Positions 32,901 through 41,220 of a stretch of 64,000 nt of DNA are shown here, piece by piece. The notes beneath the pieces were generated by a model, which made no database searches, was not told the origin of the DNA, and saw nothing but the letters and a program-made list of their open reading frames with translations. A program made the position numbers and the translations under genes. Source of the stretch: Chloroflexota bacterium (GTDB lineage Bacteria > Chloroflexota > Anaerolineae > Anaerolineales > Villigracilaceae); assembly GCA_016235445.1 (NCBI GenBank), contig JACRLB010000003.1, positions 62,001-126,000 of the forward strand, in the 5' to 3' direction. How positions within the stretch are numbered: the first letter of the stretch is position 1; every line of letters begins with the position of its first letter.

Positions 32901-34373
32901 TCATTTCCCCAGTATTTTTAAAATAAATTCGGCGGTTCGTTTGCCAGATGTTGCATCGGTAAAGGTGATTTCATCTTCGACGAATTTCCGCCTCTGGGCC
33001 GCTCCGACAGTTGAATCTGTTAAATAGAGATTTAACGCGTCCCGGAGTTGATCCTCGTTTTCTGCAATTTGCCCCGCTTTCGCTTCTCGAAACCTTTTGT
33101 GTGTGGGCCAGTCGCCGATTTCTTTTAAGGACAGCGAGAACTTGCTCGGCTTGTTCCACCCGCCAGGGACATCAATCGTTGCGGCGATCATCGGCGTATC
33201 GTGGACGGCGGTTTCGACAAGCATGGTCGAGTAGACAGTGACCACCACATCCGAGTACGCCATCATGGACGATTTCTCGTCCATGTCTTCGCCGCCGTAG
33301 TAGCCGAGTGAGCCGCCCAAGGCCACAGGCTGGACGACATGCACATGCGGATATTTCTTCTCCAACTCGAAAACCTGTGCGCGTTCGTCTGCAAAGATTT
33401 TCGGTTTGTCTTGGAAATGACTCGGGTGCAAGCGAATCAACAACTGCGAAGGCTCTGCTAATTGATTCAGCGATTCGAGCGAGTTAGGCGAGTCAGCGGA
33501 AACCAGTTTTGCAAGGGCTTCGATGTTGGGGAAGTTCGGGGCGAAATGGACAAAACTGCTGGCGTACGAGATCAACTTGCGTTTGGGGTCAAGCCCGTGC
33601 AGTTTGAAATATTCGTCACGCGGCATGAGCCATTGCTTGCGGAAATATCCGTCATAGGATGGGATGCCGCCCACATGCACATGTTCGGGGTTCCAGTCCG
33701 AACCTTTGACAAGTTCCTCTTTTTGCAACTCAGACCAGCACGTTGCCCATTGCACATCTGCGCCTGAGACGTTGTAACTCGATGAATTGTCCCAGCCGAC
33801 GATGACGGTCATGTTCGGGATTCCGCGCTTGGCAGATTCACGCAGGAGGTAACGGTCCATGCGCCAGCCGGGGGTCGAGGCGATGACCATGTCAGGGTTG
33901 TATTTGTCAAAGAGGTCAGTGTACAGGCCGGGGGTAGGGGTGAAGCGGTTTTGCATCTGCACTAAAAATTTGCGTACCCATGAAAAATTCCGCAACAGCA
34001 AAATCATCAGCGCGGAGGGAATCCAAATGCCCAAACGAAATTTCCAGCCGTTCTCGGCCCAGACTTCCCAGATGTGGCTGTCCATGGCTTCGGTGTTGAT
34101 GCGGCGCGAGCCGCCGACGCGGCGCAGGTAGGCGAGAAGCCATTGAAGGCGCGGGCTGACGGTTTTGGCGTATTGATTGGCTTGTTTGAGTCGCAGACCT
34201 TCGATGGTGAGGCCAGGGCGACCATAGAGATTAGAGATTAGAGATTGGATGTCGTCATCGGTCAATAGAATGACTTCGATGCCTGCGTTGATGAGCGTCG
34301 AGATAATGTCACTTTGCAGGAAGTAGATGATTGCCATGCCGTGGTCGGCGGAGATGAAGATGCGTTTGGTCAT
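32901..34373 (-). CDS. GT-B-like surface polysaccharide transferase
   Basis: 490 residues. The N-terminal half binds the acceptor (FISADHGMAIIYFLQSDIIS, then IVGWDNSSSYNVSGADVQW). The C-terminal half has LLIRLHPSHFQDKPKIF and SDVVVTVYSTMLVETAVHDTP, the H-P plus S-T-x-x-E-T pattern of CDP-glycerol- and capsule-type transferases. It probably adds a phosphoglycerol or sugar unit to the surface polymer. No Shine-Dalgarno is seen before ATG 34373. A (AGAGATT)3 repeat is translated near residue 48 (LISNLYG). It is the leftmost transcribed gene of the glycan island. Confidence 0.72.
   Translation of the reverse strand: MTKRIFISADHGMAIIYFLQSDIISTLINAGIEVILLTDDDIQSLISNLYGRPGLTIEGLRLKQANQYAKTVSPRLQWLLAYLRRVGGSRRINTEAMDSHIWEVWAENGWKFRLGIWIPSALMILLLRNFSWVRKFLVQMQNRFTPTPGLYTDLFDKYNPDMVIASTPGWRMDRYLLRESAKRGIPNMTVIVGWDNSSSYNVSGADVQWATCWSELQKEELVKGSDWNPEHVHVGGIPSYDGYFRKQWLMPRDEYFKLHGLDPKRKLISYASSFVHFAPNFPNIEALAKLVSADSPNSLESLNQLAEPSQLLIRLHPSHFQDKPKIFADERAQVFELEKKYPHVHVVQPVALGGSLGYYGGEDMDEKSSMMAYSDVVVTVYSTMLVETAVHDTPMIAATIDVPGGWNKPSKFSLSLKEIGDWPTHKRFREAKAGQIAENEDQLRDALNLYLTDSTVGAAQRRKFVEDEITFTDATSGKRTAEFILKILGK
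34226..34249. repeat. Heptanucleotide repeat (AGAGATT)3 inside the GT-B-like gene
   Basis: Three copies of agagatt plus gga, a 7-bp period read in frame without a stop. Confidence 0.75.
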
Positions 34374-34505
34374 TTAGTTTGATGGTTGCGTAGTCGGATA
34401 GTCACAGACGACCGCTTCTTTCTTAACGTGGGGTTGATTCTGTTTCGAGGAGATTTTACCCCACCCCCATCCTCATCCCCGCACGACGATAAACCGTTGG
34501 GCTTA

Positions 34506-35246
34506 TTATTCTTCGCTCACTTTTACCCAATCGAAGAAAGCTGTTAGGGGAGTTTCAACGAAGGAGGCGGCGCTGATGCCGATGTTCCCTTCGGCAAGCC
34601 CATACCTGGTGACATCCAGCCTGCGGAGCAGGGTTTCGTTGACGTACAAAATCATGAAGTTATCCTGGCAGGAGAGGCCGATCTCTGAGTTGATGTTTCC
34701 GGGATTAAGCCCGCTGTTTGCATCTGTGGCGAGGGGGAGGTATTTTGCAATGCCGGGCGCAAGCCATTGACCGAATAACGCGCTGTAGGTTCCGTCGCTG
34801 GCGACGTTGAACTCGTACCATCCCTGTGTTTCGTTATAACGGCAGACGAGTCCAACGGAGCCGCTGGGGCTGGCGGATATTTTTGCGCGGATCAATATGT
34901 TCGAGTAGGTGTGTGCGTTGTGAATTCCAAGATGCCAGGTATCGGGGGATGAAATGTCCACGCGGAGTTGGCCGTTCTCGATGGCGGTGAGGGGGGCGTC
35001 TGTTCCGCCGGTTTGGAAGAATTGCCAGAAGGTGGATGGGGTATCAAACTCGTCGGTGAAGAAAAGCGGCGGCGGGGCGGGGGTGGGGGAATCAGTTGGG
35101 GCGGGGGGAATGGTTGGGGTTTCAGCAACAGGTACGGGTGTAGGGGGAAGCGTCGTTGTTGGCGCAGATTCAGGCGCGAGAGTTGGAGTGGCGCTTTGGC
35201 AGGCGGTGATGAGGAGGAGACATCCTGTTAGGAGAATTTTTTTCAT
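34506..35246 (-). CDS. Lipoprotein with LamG/DUF1080-like domain
   Basis: 246 residues. The signal MKKILLTGCLLLITAC is followed by a Pro/Thr/Ala linker (20-60). A beta domain of about 180 residues begins FFTDEFDTPSTFWQFFQTGG and contains ILIRAKISASPSGSVGLVCRY, WYEFNVASDGTYSALFGQW and FMILYVNETLLRRLDVT. That is the concanavalin-like fold of carbohydrate-binding lipoproteins. No Shine-Dalgarno lies before ATG 35246; TATAAA sits 7 nt upstream instead. Confidence 0.7.
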   Translation of the reverse strand: MKKILLTGCLLLITACQSATPTLAPESAPTTTLPPTPVPVAETPTIPPAPTDSPTPAPPPLFFTDEFDTPSTFWQFFQTGGTDAPLTAIENGQLRVDISSPDTWHLGIHNAHTYSNILIRAKISASPSGSVGLVCRYNETQGWYEFNVASDGTYSALFGQWLAPGIAKYLPLATDANSGLNPGNINSEIGLSCQDNFMILYVNETLLRRLDVTRYGLAEGNIGISAASFVETPLTAFFDWVKVSEE

Positions 35247-35253
35247 GGCGCTT

Positions 35254-35259
35254 TTTATA
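35254..35259 (-). promoter_or_regulatory. Putative -10 box of a leaderless transcript (lipoprotein)
   Basis: TATAAA on the minus strand ends 7 nt before the ATG at 35246. Confidence 0.45.
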
Positions 35260-35325
35260 ACACAATTCCCTGGCTCGGAGGTTTTTCATGTTATTTCCTC
35301 TTTTCTGAAAATGGCCGTTAATTGA

Positions 35326-35356
35326 GAAAGACCAGCAGTTGGACTGCTGGTCTTTC
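35326..35356 (-). terminator. Terminator hairpin after tmRNA
   Basis: gaaagaccagcag and ctgctggtctttc pair around a five-base loop, beginning 5 nt after the tmRNA CCA end. Confidence 0.7.
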
Positions 35357-35360
35357 TACC

Positions 35361-35742
35361 TGGTGGAGATGGCGGGAATTGAACCCGCGTCCGAAAGATT
35401 CGACCCTCGGAAATCTACGAGCGTAGCCTGCCGAAGGGTTTCATCACAGAGATCTCGGCGGGCAGGTAACTCTGTGACCATCTGCTTGTCTTGGGCGTAT
35501 TTAGCAGAGTCATACGCGGCATTCTACCTTTGTTTCGCCCGGTCCGTCACCCGGTAGAAGACGGTGCCGGCGGACGCAATCTCCTAAGAGACTGGACTGT
35601 TACGCTCTCACCTTAGGCGGCGAGGGGCATAGCAGCGTATGAAGTGCGGTTGGCACTTAAAGTTTGCACTGATTTATCGAGGTCGGTGCGCGCTCGGCTC
35701 GCATTCCGGAACCAGCCTCTCCCGTCGAAGCCTGTCATCCCC
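35361..35742 (-). ncRNA. ssrA: Transfer-messenger RNA
   Basis: The 5' end GGGGATGACAGGCTTCGACG (35742 down) and the 3' end with T-loop GGTTCAATTCCCGCC and acceptor CATCTCCACCA (ending 35361) pair as a seven-base-pair acceptor stem with one G-U. The molecule is about 382 nt and frees stalled ribosomes with SmpB. The coding frame that ends in the usual pattern reads ANRTSYAAMPLAA before TAA. The resume codon is taken as GCC after TTAAGT, which is an inference from the tag pattern. Confidence 0.95.
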
Positions 35743-35832
35743 GTGGATCGTGTATGTTCCGTTTGCATTTTCATTATAGCATAGGGAGATTCAAAAAAAG
35801 ATTAGGGTGCGTTTCAAATGAGTTGAAGGGTA

Positions 35833-35897
35833 GAACGTCCCGAAGGTTTTCTCGAAGACTTTGACCTTTTTTCAAACCTTCGGGACGGTTGTTTCAA
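35833..35897. repeat. Palindromic repeat, cccgaaggttt family, copy 2
   Basis: Nearly identical to 5452-5514 (gaacgtcccgaaggttttct...aaaccttcgggacggttgtt). The following stretch to 35985 has cgcgaatttcgcga and actgca/tgcagt stems like those at 4240-4310. The gap upstream of the dioxygenase stop holds nothing else. Confidence 0.65.
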
Positions 35898-35993
35898 CTG
35901 AAATGAAACACACCCAAAAGATTAACGCGAATTTCGCGAATGGGCAAACACTTGCACTGCACGCCAGTGCAGTGTGACACGAATTTTCGGATG

Positions 35994-36911
35994 TCAGCTT
36001 TTTATTCTTAAGACAACGCCATTTTGAGACGGGTCGTGGACGAGAAGGCCGTTCTCGGTCTTGTTGGACGGGAGGCCTGATGCGTCCACCCGGGCAATGA
36101 CTTCGTCCAGGCTTTTTTGATCGGGGAAGTCTACGGTGAAATAGCGCAGGCCGACTGCGTCCGAAGGAGGCGGGGGTGCGCCTGCGCCCTGCCAGGTGTT
36201 CAGCCCAATGTGATGATGATAGCCGCCTGCTGAGACGAAGGCCATTTGAAATTCGGGCACAAAGCCCATCACGTCAAAGCCGAGGAGGTTGTGATAAAAG
36301 TCCACGGCTTCCTGAAGATTCTGCGTGTGCAGGTGGATGTGTCCCACGCGGGTTTCAGGCGGGATGGGAAGGTCGAGGCGTTCATCTTCCTTGATGTGCT
36401 TGAACAAGGCTTTCACATCCAGGGGTTCGCGCCCGTCACTCCACGAGCCGTCTGTGCGGCGGGTTTCAAATTTGCCGTCTTTCAAAGTCCACGAGCCGTC
36501 TTCAGGGGATTCGCAATATAGCTCGATGCCGTTGCCTTCGGGGTCATCAAGGTAGGTGGTCTTGGTCATGATGTGGTCGGTGGGATGGTTGCGATATTTC
36601 AACGCGTACAACCGCGCCATCGCAATGGCGAGTTCACGGCGGTTGGGGAACAGCGCCGCAAAGTGATACAGCCCCGTTACGCCGCGATATTTTTTCAGGT
36701 TGGGTTCTTCGGTGAGGATGAGCAAATCCGCGCCGCCTGCGCCGAGGCCGGCCTTGTTTCCCTCACGCCAGTGGAGTTTGAATGCGAGCGCCTGCTGGTA
36801 GAACACGATCTGATTTTCCAGGCTGGCAACTCTCAACGAGACGTGACCAAGCGCGGTGGCGGGATGAATCGAAAATTCCTGTTGAGCGGGGGAGTCTGTT
36901 TGTGCGTTCAT
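35994..36911 (-). CDS. VOC-superfamily ring-cleaving dioxygenase-like protein
   Basis: 305 residues with two glyoxalase/extradiol modules, like CatE. Module 1: GHVSLRVASLENQIVFY and DPEGNGIELYCE. Module 2: GHIHLHTQNLQEAVDFYHNLLGF and YHHHIGLNTWQG. Fe2+-dependent catechol 2,3-dioxygenase activity is the family norm. The His positions are present in module 2 but the expected Glu near its end is replaced (NGVVLRI), while module 1 keeps a Glu, so the metal site or activity may differ. Shine-Dalgarno agaggt. Confidence 0.78.
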   Translation of the reverse strand: MNAQTDSPAQQEFSIHPATALGHVSLRVASLENQIVFYQQALAFKLHWREGNKAGLGAGGADLLILTEEPNLKKYRGVTGLYHFAALFPNRRELAIAMARLYALKYRNHPTDHIMTKTTYLDDPEGNGIELYCESPEDGSWTLKDGKFETRRTDGSWSDGREPLDVKALFKHIKEDERLDLPIPPETRVGHIHLHTQNLQEAVDFYHNLLGFDVMGFVPEFQMAFVSAGGYHHHIGLNTWQGAGAPPPPSDAVGLRYFTVDFPDQKSLDEVIARVDASGLPSNKTENGLLVHDPSQNGVVLRIKS

Positions 36912-36932
36912 GCTGTACCTCTAAAATCTATT

Positions 36933-36964
36933 TGGAGTGCAAAGTCAGGAGACTTTGCGCTCCA
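36933..36964. repeat. Hairpin, gcaaagtc family
   Basis: tggagtgcaaagtc pairs with gactttgcgctcca. It sits in the leader of the dioxygenase gene; a related hairpin is at 54391-54419, also between genes where termination is not expected. Confidence 0.55.
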
Positions 36965-36976
36965 TTTTACATTATT

Positions 36977-37080
36977 AGGAGTTACGCAAGTGCTTTTTTG
37001 TCCGCTAATCTACTCCTTTAAAAAGATTAGCGTAAATTCGTGGAGATTAGTGGACTCTTTCAAGGTTTTGCGTAAATCCT
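36977..37080. repeat. MITE-like element
   Basis: aggagttacgcaa at the left and ttgcgtaaatcct at the right are inverted ends (one mismatch), with an inner aatctactcc/agattag stem. It is non-coding. Confidence 0.55.
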
Positions 37081-37098
37081 GATCATCCCATTCTGGGA

Positions 37099-37743
37099 TC
37101 ATCCAAGAATTTTTACAGAACTGCCCCAGTTCGTGCCGAGCGTGCCCTGCAAAGTGATATGCAGTAACTGCATGGCTTCGATCTGGCGCGCGCGGTGCAG
37201 AGGGCCTGCGTCAATGGCGCGCATTCCGCCGTCTGTCACCAGTTGCGAGACCTTGCTCTTCGCGTCGGCGTCGTCGCCAGCGATGAAAACATCCAGTTTC
37301 TGGCCAGCCGCTTCACCCGCAACAAGCGTGCCTGCAAAGGTGGTGTTGAACGCCTTCACAACTTTTGCGCCAGCGGCAACGGCCTTCGCCAAATCTTCCG
37401 CTGAGGATGAATCAGGCGCGGTGGCGAGGCCATCGTAGGTGGAGTTCAACGGGTTGGCAATATCCACGACAACCTTGCCCGCCAGTTTCGCACCGAGTTG
37501 CTTTGCGATCTCGATGTTCGTGCCGTACCAAACGGCAAGCACAACCACATCACCGAGTTCCGCGTCGCCGAGGCTTGCGGTGGAAATCTTTGCGCCATTT
37601 TTAGCCGAGGCCTTTACATCAGCGGCTGTCTTTTCTGCCACTTCGGGATTCGCATCCACAAAAGTGACCGAGTGGCCGCCAGCCACTGCGCGGGTTCCGA
37701 TACCGCGTCCCATGTTGCCTGCTCCGATAATTGTTACGTTCAT
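37099..37743 (-). CDS. NADPH-dependent F420 reductase-like oxidoreductase
   Basis: 214 residues. TIIGAGNMGRGIGTRAVAGGH gives the Rossmann NADP site. VVLAVWYGTNIEIAKQLG, KVVVDIANPLNST and KAFNTTFAGTLVAG follow the coenzyme F420-dependent NADP oxidoreductase family (PF03807-like). Many bacterial members use NADPH with other acceptors, so F420 itself is not proven. It follows doxX by 28 bp and is probably cotranscribed under the divergent TetR regulator. Confidence 0.85.
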   Translation of the reverse strand: MNVTIIGAGNMGRGIGTRAVAGGHSVTFVDANPEVAEKTAADVKASAKNGAKISTASLGDAELGDVVVLAVWYGTNIEIAKQLGAKLAGKVVVDIANPLNSTYDGLATAPDSSSAEDLAKAVAAGAKVVKAFNTTFAGTLVAGEAAGQKLDVFIAGDDADAKSKVSQLVTDGGMRAIDAGPLHRARQIEAMQLLHITLQGTLGTNWGSSVKILG

Positions 37744-37771
37744 TGTTTATCTCCTATTGAATTGAAATAGC

Positions 37772-38146
37772 TTATGAAAAGAGCGTCCAGCGCCCAATGG
37801 TTACAAACACTGCCAGCGCCAGCAATACGATGTTGACGGGAATTACGTTGAATTCCTTCTTCGGCAAATGTTCTGTGAAAATTGCCAGCAGTTGGATCAA
37901 CGTAAGCCCAACCGCCGCGAGAACCGTCAGCCATGGCAGGATGCCCGTTATCAGCGGCAGAATCAGCCCCAGTGCGCCGAGCAGTTCCGAGGTCCCCACG
38001 AAGCGGATGAAAACATCCGAGCGATTCTTTGCCCAGGTCATCTGCGGGTTTTCTCGTACCTTGGCGGGCTGAAAAGCCTTCATACTCCCAGCCATCAAAT
38101 ACATGGCGGCGAGCAAACCTTGTATGATCCACAATGCGATATTCAT
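37772..38146 (-). CDS. DoxX-family membrane protein
   Basis: 124 residues, four membrane helices. The N-terminal QGLLAAMYLMAGSMKAFQP and F-V-G-T-S-E-L-L-G-A-L-G-L-I-L-P are DoxX marks. Members occur with oxidoreductases in responses to thiol, electrophile or oxidant stress. It is the first gene after the divergent promoter shared with tetR. Confidence 0.85.
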   Translation of the reverse strand: MNIALWIIQGLLAAMYLMAGSMKAFQPAKVRENPQMTWAKNRSDVFIRFVGTSELLGALGLILPLITGILPWLTVLAAVGLTLIQLLAIFTEHLPKKEFNVIPVNIVLLALAVFVTIGRWTLFS

Positions 38147-38174
38147 CTTGACTCTCCTTGAGTTGTTTGATAAT

Positions 38175-38207
38175 ATACATCCGTTGGATAAACAACAGAT
38201 GTTGTAT
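38175..38207. promoter_or_regulatory. Putative TetR operator between tetR and doxX
   Basis: atacatccgttg and caacagatgttgtat form an imperfect palindrome in the divergent promoter. It overlaps TATATT on the doxX side and TATACT on the tetR side, as expected for a repressor that acts on both directions. Confidence 0.45.
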
Positions 38208-38281
38208 ACTTTACCAACTCAACTTCCAGTCGTCAACCAACAAAGAACTGGATTTGTTGACTAAGCAACAAAGGAGACGAT

Positions 38282-38848
38282 ATGTTGCCAACTGATGAAA
38301 AACTCGACCCCCGCGTCAAACGTACCCGAAGCCTGATTCTGGCATCCTTTGAGAGTCTCCTCGCTGAAAAAAACTTCGAGAGCATCTCTGTGCAGGATGT
38401 GACTGATAACGCGCAGGTAAACCGCGCCACCTTTTACGCCCACTTTTCCGATAAATACGCCCTGCTCGATCATTCCATCAACAAAATGTTCATGCAGGAA
38501 ATCGAAAAGCGCACGTTGAACGTGTGCAGTTACAGCGCGGACAACCTGCGAAGCCTGATCCTTGCCGTGTGTGAGTTTCTTTCCCGCCTGCATACAAGCT
38601 GTGCCCAGCCGCATCATCAATTTGAATCGCTGGTTGAATCAACCATCAAAAAACAGATCTTCGACCTGCTTTCCTACTGGCTGAGAAAATCGAAAGTCCC
38701 CACCGATCTTCCCGCCACCGTCGCCACCTGGGCCATCTACGGGCTGGCCTCGCATTACAGCCACCTGAAAAAACGCCCCGCCCTCGAAAAATTCGTGGAC
38801 GAAGCGTTTCCGCTGGTGGCTGTTAATTTGGAACAGTTTGCTCCATAA
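38282..38848 (+). CDS. TetR/AcrR-family regulator
   Basis: 188 residues, Shine-Dalgarno aaggag. The helix-turn-helix is at 14-58 (RTRSLILASFESLLAEKNFE, then VQDVTDNAQVNRATFYAHFS). The C-terminal helical ligand domain carries Cys residues at VCSYSA, LAVCEF and TSCAQ that might sense redox or electrophiles. It is divergent from the doxX/reductase pair, which it most likely represses until a ligand binds. Confidence 0.88.
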   Translation: MLPTDEKLDPRVKRTRSLILASFESLLAEKNFESISVQDVTDNAQVNRATFYAHFSDKYALLDHSINKMFMQEIEKRTLNVCSYSADNLRSLILAVCEFLSRLHTSCAQPHHQFESLVESTIKKQIFDLLSYWLRKSKVPTDLPATVATWAIYGLASHYSHLKKRPALEKFVDEAFPLVAVNLEQFAP

Positions 38849-38869
38849 AATTATCGAACCTCCAAAGTT

Positions 38870-38882
38870 TCAACCATGTTGA
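38870..38882. promoter_or_regulatory. TCAACcatGTTGA site upstream of the iron permease gene
   Basis: TCAAC-CAT-GTTGA lies 106 bp before the FTR1-type start. The reverse complement of exactly this 13-mer occurs at 50110-50122 upstream of the heme-protein operon. The inverted TCAAC arms suggest a dimeric regulator, possibly the DtxR-family protein encoded at 40412. Confidence 0.5.
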
Positions 38883-38988
38883 TACTCGATTCCAAGAGAA
38901 CAAAAATCAAATTTAATCCATATACCTAGATTGTCCCATTTGTCTGATTTACAATAATGCCAATCAAACCTAAAGGAGTGAAATACAA

Positions 38989-39813
38989 ATGTTGCCAAGT
39001 TACCTGCTTTCCCTGCGTGAAGGTATCGAAGCCGCCTTGATTGTCGGCATTTTGTTGGGGGCTGTCCGCCAGATGAAACGTACCGATCTTATTACAGTGG
39101 TCTGGCTCGGCACGTTGAGCGCGGGCGCTCTCAGCATCCTGACCGCCGTGCTGTTGACCACGTTTGGCCTTGAAATGAAAGATCCCGGCGAAGCCATTTT
39201 TGAAGGCTTCACCATGTTGATTGCAGCCGGGTTATTAACCTGGATGATCTTCTGGATGAGCCGCCAGGCGCGTTTTCTCAAAACCAACCTGGAGGCGGAA
39301 ATCCACCAGGCATCCAAACTTGGACAGCGCGCCATATTTTTCGTGGCCTTCGTTGCTGTTCTGCGCGAAGGGATCGAACTGGCGCTCTTCCTGACCGCAT
39401 CGGTCTTCGTTTCCACCTCGTTGCAAACCACGGTGGGGGCCTTCCTCGGGCTGGGAACGGCTATTCTGCTCGGCTGGTCGATCTTCGCCAGTACTGTCCG
39501 TCTCGATCTGCGCCGCTTTTTCCAGGTAACCGGCGTTATGCTGGTTCTGTTCGCGGCCGGGTTATTCGCGCACGGCGTACATGAATTTACCGAAGTGGGC
39601 TGGATTCCAGCCATCATCGACCCCGTCTGGGATTTCACTTCGATCATTAGCAAAGAATCAATACTGGGGCAATTGCTCAGCGCGTTGTTTGGTTATAACC
39701 CCAGCCCCACCCTAAGCGAGATGATCGCCTACGTGGCTTATTTTGTGACAATCGGCATCGGCTTGCAATGGGCAGGCCAACGGCCACGAAAAGAAGCGCA
39801 GGCACAGGCATAA
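38989..39813 (+). CDS. FTR1-family iron permease
   Basis: 274 residues, Shine-Dalgarno aaaggag, seven membrane helices. Two REGxE motifs, REGIEAALIVG near 8 and REGIELALFL near 127, supply the acidic iron-path residues of Ftr1/EfeU. It brings ferric iron across the membrane, usually with an oxidase partner (none is next to it). A DtxR-family regulator gene follows downstream, so the control is probably by iron. Confidence 0.92.
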   Translation: MLPSYLLSLREGIEAALIVGILLGAVRQMKRTDLITVVWLGTLSAGALSILTAVLLTTFGLEMKDPGEAIFEGFTMLIAAGLLTWMIFWMSRQARFLKTNLEAEIHQASKLGQRAIFFVAFVAVLREGIELALFLTASVFVSTSLQTTVGAFLGLGTAILLGWSIFASTVRLDLRRFFQVTGVMLVLFAAGLFAHGVHEFTEVGWIPAIIDPVWDFTSIISKESILGQLLSALFGYNPSPTLSEMIAYVAYFVTIGIGLQWAGQRPRKEAQAQA

Positions 39814-39851
39814 GAAAAGATAATTCGCCAAACTTTATTTGGGGCGCAGAT

Positions 39852-39897
39852 GGAAAACGCTGATTTTTGCTAATGAAAAGAAAAATGAGCGTTTTCC
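39852..39897 (+). terminator. Hairpin after the iron permease gene
   Basis: ggaaaacgctgattttt pairs with aaaaatgagcgttttcc. It is a long stem 38 bp past the stop without a clear U-run. Confidence 0.5.
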
Positions 39898-39977
39898 GCG
39901 TTTATCAGCTACTTTGCTTTTAAAACCAACTCACCCGCGAAAGATTAATGTCGGGGGTGGGTTAGTTCTTGATGTTA

Positions 39978-40075
39978 CACAGTAGGGGCGACCTCCCACA
40001 CTGGGCAACCCTCCCTTTGAGAATAAGCCTCTTGTAATGCCTGGACGGGTTGCCCCTACGGAATATCGCGTACCA
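39978..40075. repeat. Interspersed repeat, gtaggggc family, copy 2
   Basis: cagtaggggcgacctcccac opens and gggttgcccctacggaatat closes a block matching 4112-4195. Confidence 0.6.
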
Positions 40076-40136
40076 TCAGTTTTTAACACCAAGAATTTAA
40101 TTCCTTTGCACCTTTGCGTTATACCTCAAAAGAGAG

Positions 40137-40313
40137 TGTGCAATCAAAGGTAGTCAGGGGAGGTAGATTGTTCGCTGGGCTGTGAACACCCCTCACCCTG
40201 CCCTCTACCCTACGGGCACACGTCCCTCAGGGAGAGGGGGGAGTCGACACGGCGAAAAGTCTTCATACTTGGGGTGAGGGAAAAGGGGAAGGCGGACAAC
40301 CCTTGCATGCACA
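40137..40313. repeat. MITE-like element with GC-rich core, copy 2
   Basis: The ends tgtgcaatcaaaggtagtca and gacaacccttgcatgcaca are inverted. The core phrases (gtcgacacggcgaaaagtct, ggggtgagggaaaaggggaa) match 5177-5330. A segment accctacgggcacacgtccc has been added here. Together with the previous repeat it fills most of the 600-bp gap. Confidence 0.7.
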
Positions 40314-40411
40314 CAAAAGAGACTATCTTTGTCTGTTACGAATACAGCGTAGTATAATCACGGAAACTGAATAATCTAGATATTTGTATTAAAATTTACC
40401 TATATCGGGTT

Positions 40412-41149
40412 ATGGACAGTTTCAACCTGATTGAATATTTTTCGGAGTTTTCCCCTCGAATGAATGCCAGCCCCGCCATGCAGCGATACGCTGCGGAAAT
40501 CTATCGCTTACAACAGGATCATGAGCAAGTGCCGCTTTCGACCCTGAGCCTGCATGTTGAATCATCGGCGCAGGCAACTGCCAGCATGGTGAAACGCCTG
40601 CAAAAGCATGGCTACCTCGCGCATGAACCCTACCGCGGAGTGGCGCTTACCCCTGCTGGCGAACAAATCGCCATGCCCTCCCTGCGCCGCCACCGCCTGA
40701 CGGAAGTCTTTCTCGTCAAAGTAATGAGATACGATTGGGCAACCGCCCACGAACTGGCAGATACCTTCGAGCGCGGCATCAATGACCGGCTCGAAGACCG
40801 CATGGATGAACTCGCCGAGTATCCCACCCGCTGTCCACACGGAGAACCGATCCCTTCCAAAGATGGCGTCATGCCGCGTGTGGATGACATACCCCTGATA
40901 GACATCCCCTCCGGTTCAGAGTGTGTCATCAGCCGCGTCCGCACCCATGATCTTGAAAAACTAACCTACATCGGCGAACTTGGCCTTGTGCCAGGTATTG
41001 AATTTCATTTGCTGAGTTGCGCGCCGTTCAAAGGTCCCCTGCGCTTGAAGATGAAAATGCACGATCACCTCATTGGCTACGAACTAGCCTGTTCCCTGTG
41101 GGTGAAAGTGATCAAAAAAGGCGCTGGAAACAAACTTCCCCCGAAATAA
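40412..41149 (+). CDS. DtxR/MntR-family metal-dependent regulator
   Basis: 245 residues. A winged helix (about 20-75: SSAQATASMVKRLQKHGYLA is the recognition part) and a metal-binding dimerisation domain (HRLTEVFLVKVMRYDWATAH, then EYPTRCPHGEPIPS) are followed by a C-terminal FeoA/SH3 domain (160-235: SECVISRVRTHDLEKLTYIG). Such proteins sense Fe2+ or Mn2+. Gene order makes the upstream iron permease a likely target. No strong Shine-Dalgarno; TATATC lies 5 nt before the ATG. Confidence 0.88.
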   Translation: MDSFNLIEYFSEFSPRMNASPAMQRYAAEIYRLQQDHEQVPLSTLSLHVESSAQATASMVKRLQKHGYLAHEPYRGVALTPAGEQIAMPSLRRHRLTEVFLVKVMRYDWATAHELADTFERGINDRLEDRMDELAEYPTRCPHGEPIPSKDGVMPRVDDIPLIDIPSGSECVISRVRTHDLEKLTYIGELGLVPGIEFHLLSCAPFKGPLRLKMKMHDHLIGYELACSLWVKVIKKGAGNKLPPK

Positions 41150-41168
41150 CTCGGGGGAAGTTTGTTTA
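41130..41168 (+). terminator. Intrinsic terminator overlapping the DtxR-type stop
   Basis: acaaacttcccccga and tcgggggaagtttgt pair around aataac, followed by ttat. The stop codon at 41147-41149 lies in the loop. Confidence 0.75.
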
Positions 41169-41192
41169 TCTACTATCTTCATGTTGTTGTTC

Positions 41193-41220
41193 GGGTACTC
41201 GTTACTCATCACTTATTTAC
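41193..41220. repeat. Heptanucleotide repeat at the isomerase stop
   Basis: gggtactcgttactcatcac continues with a 7-bp rhythm (TACTCGT, TACTCAT, CACTTAT). Confidence 0.5.
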
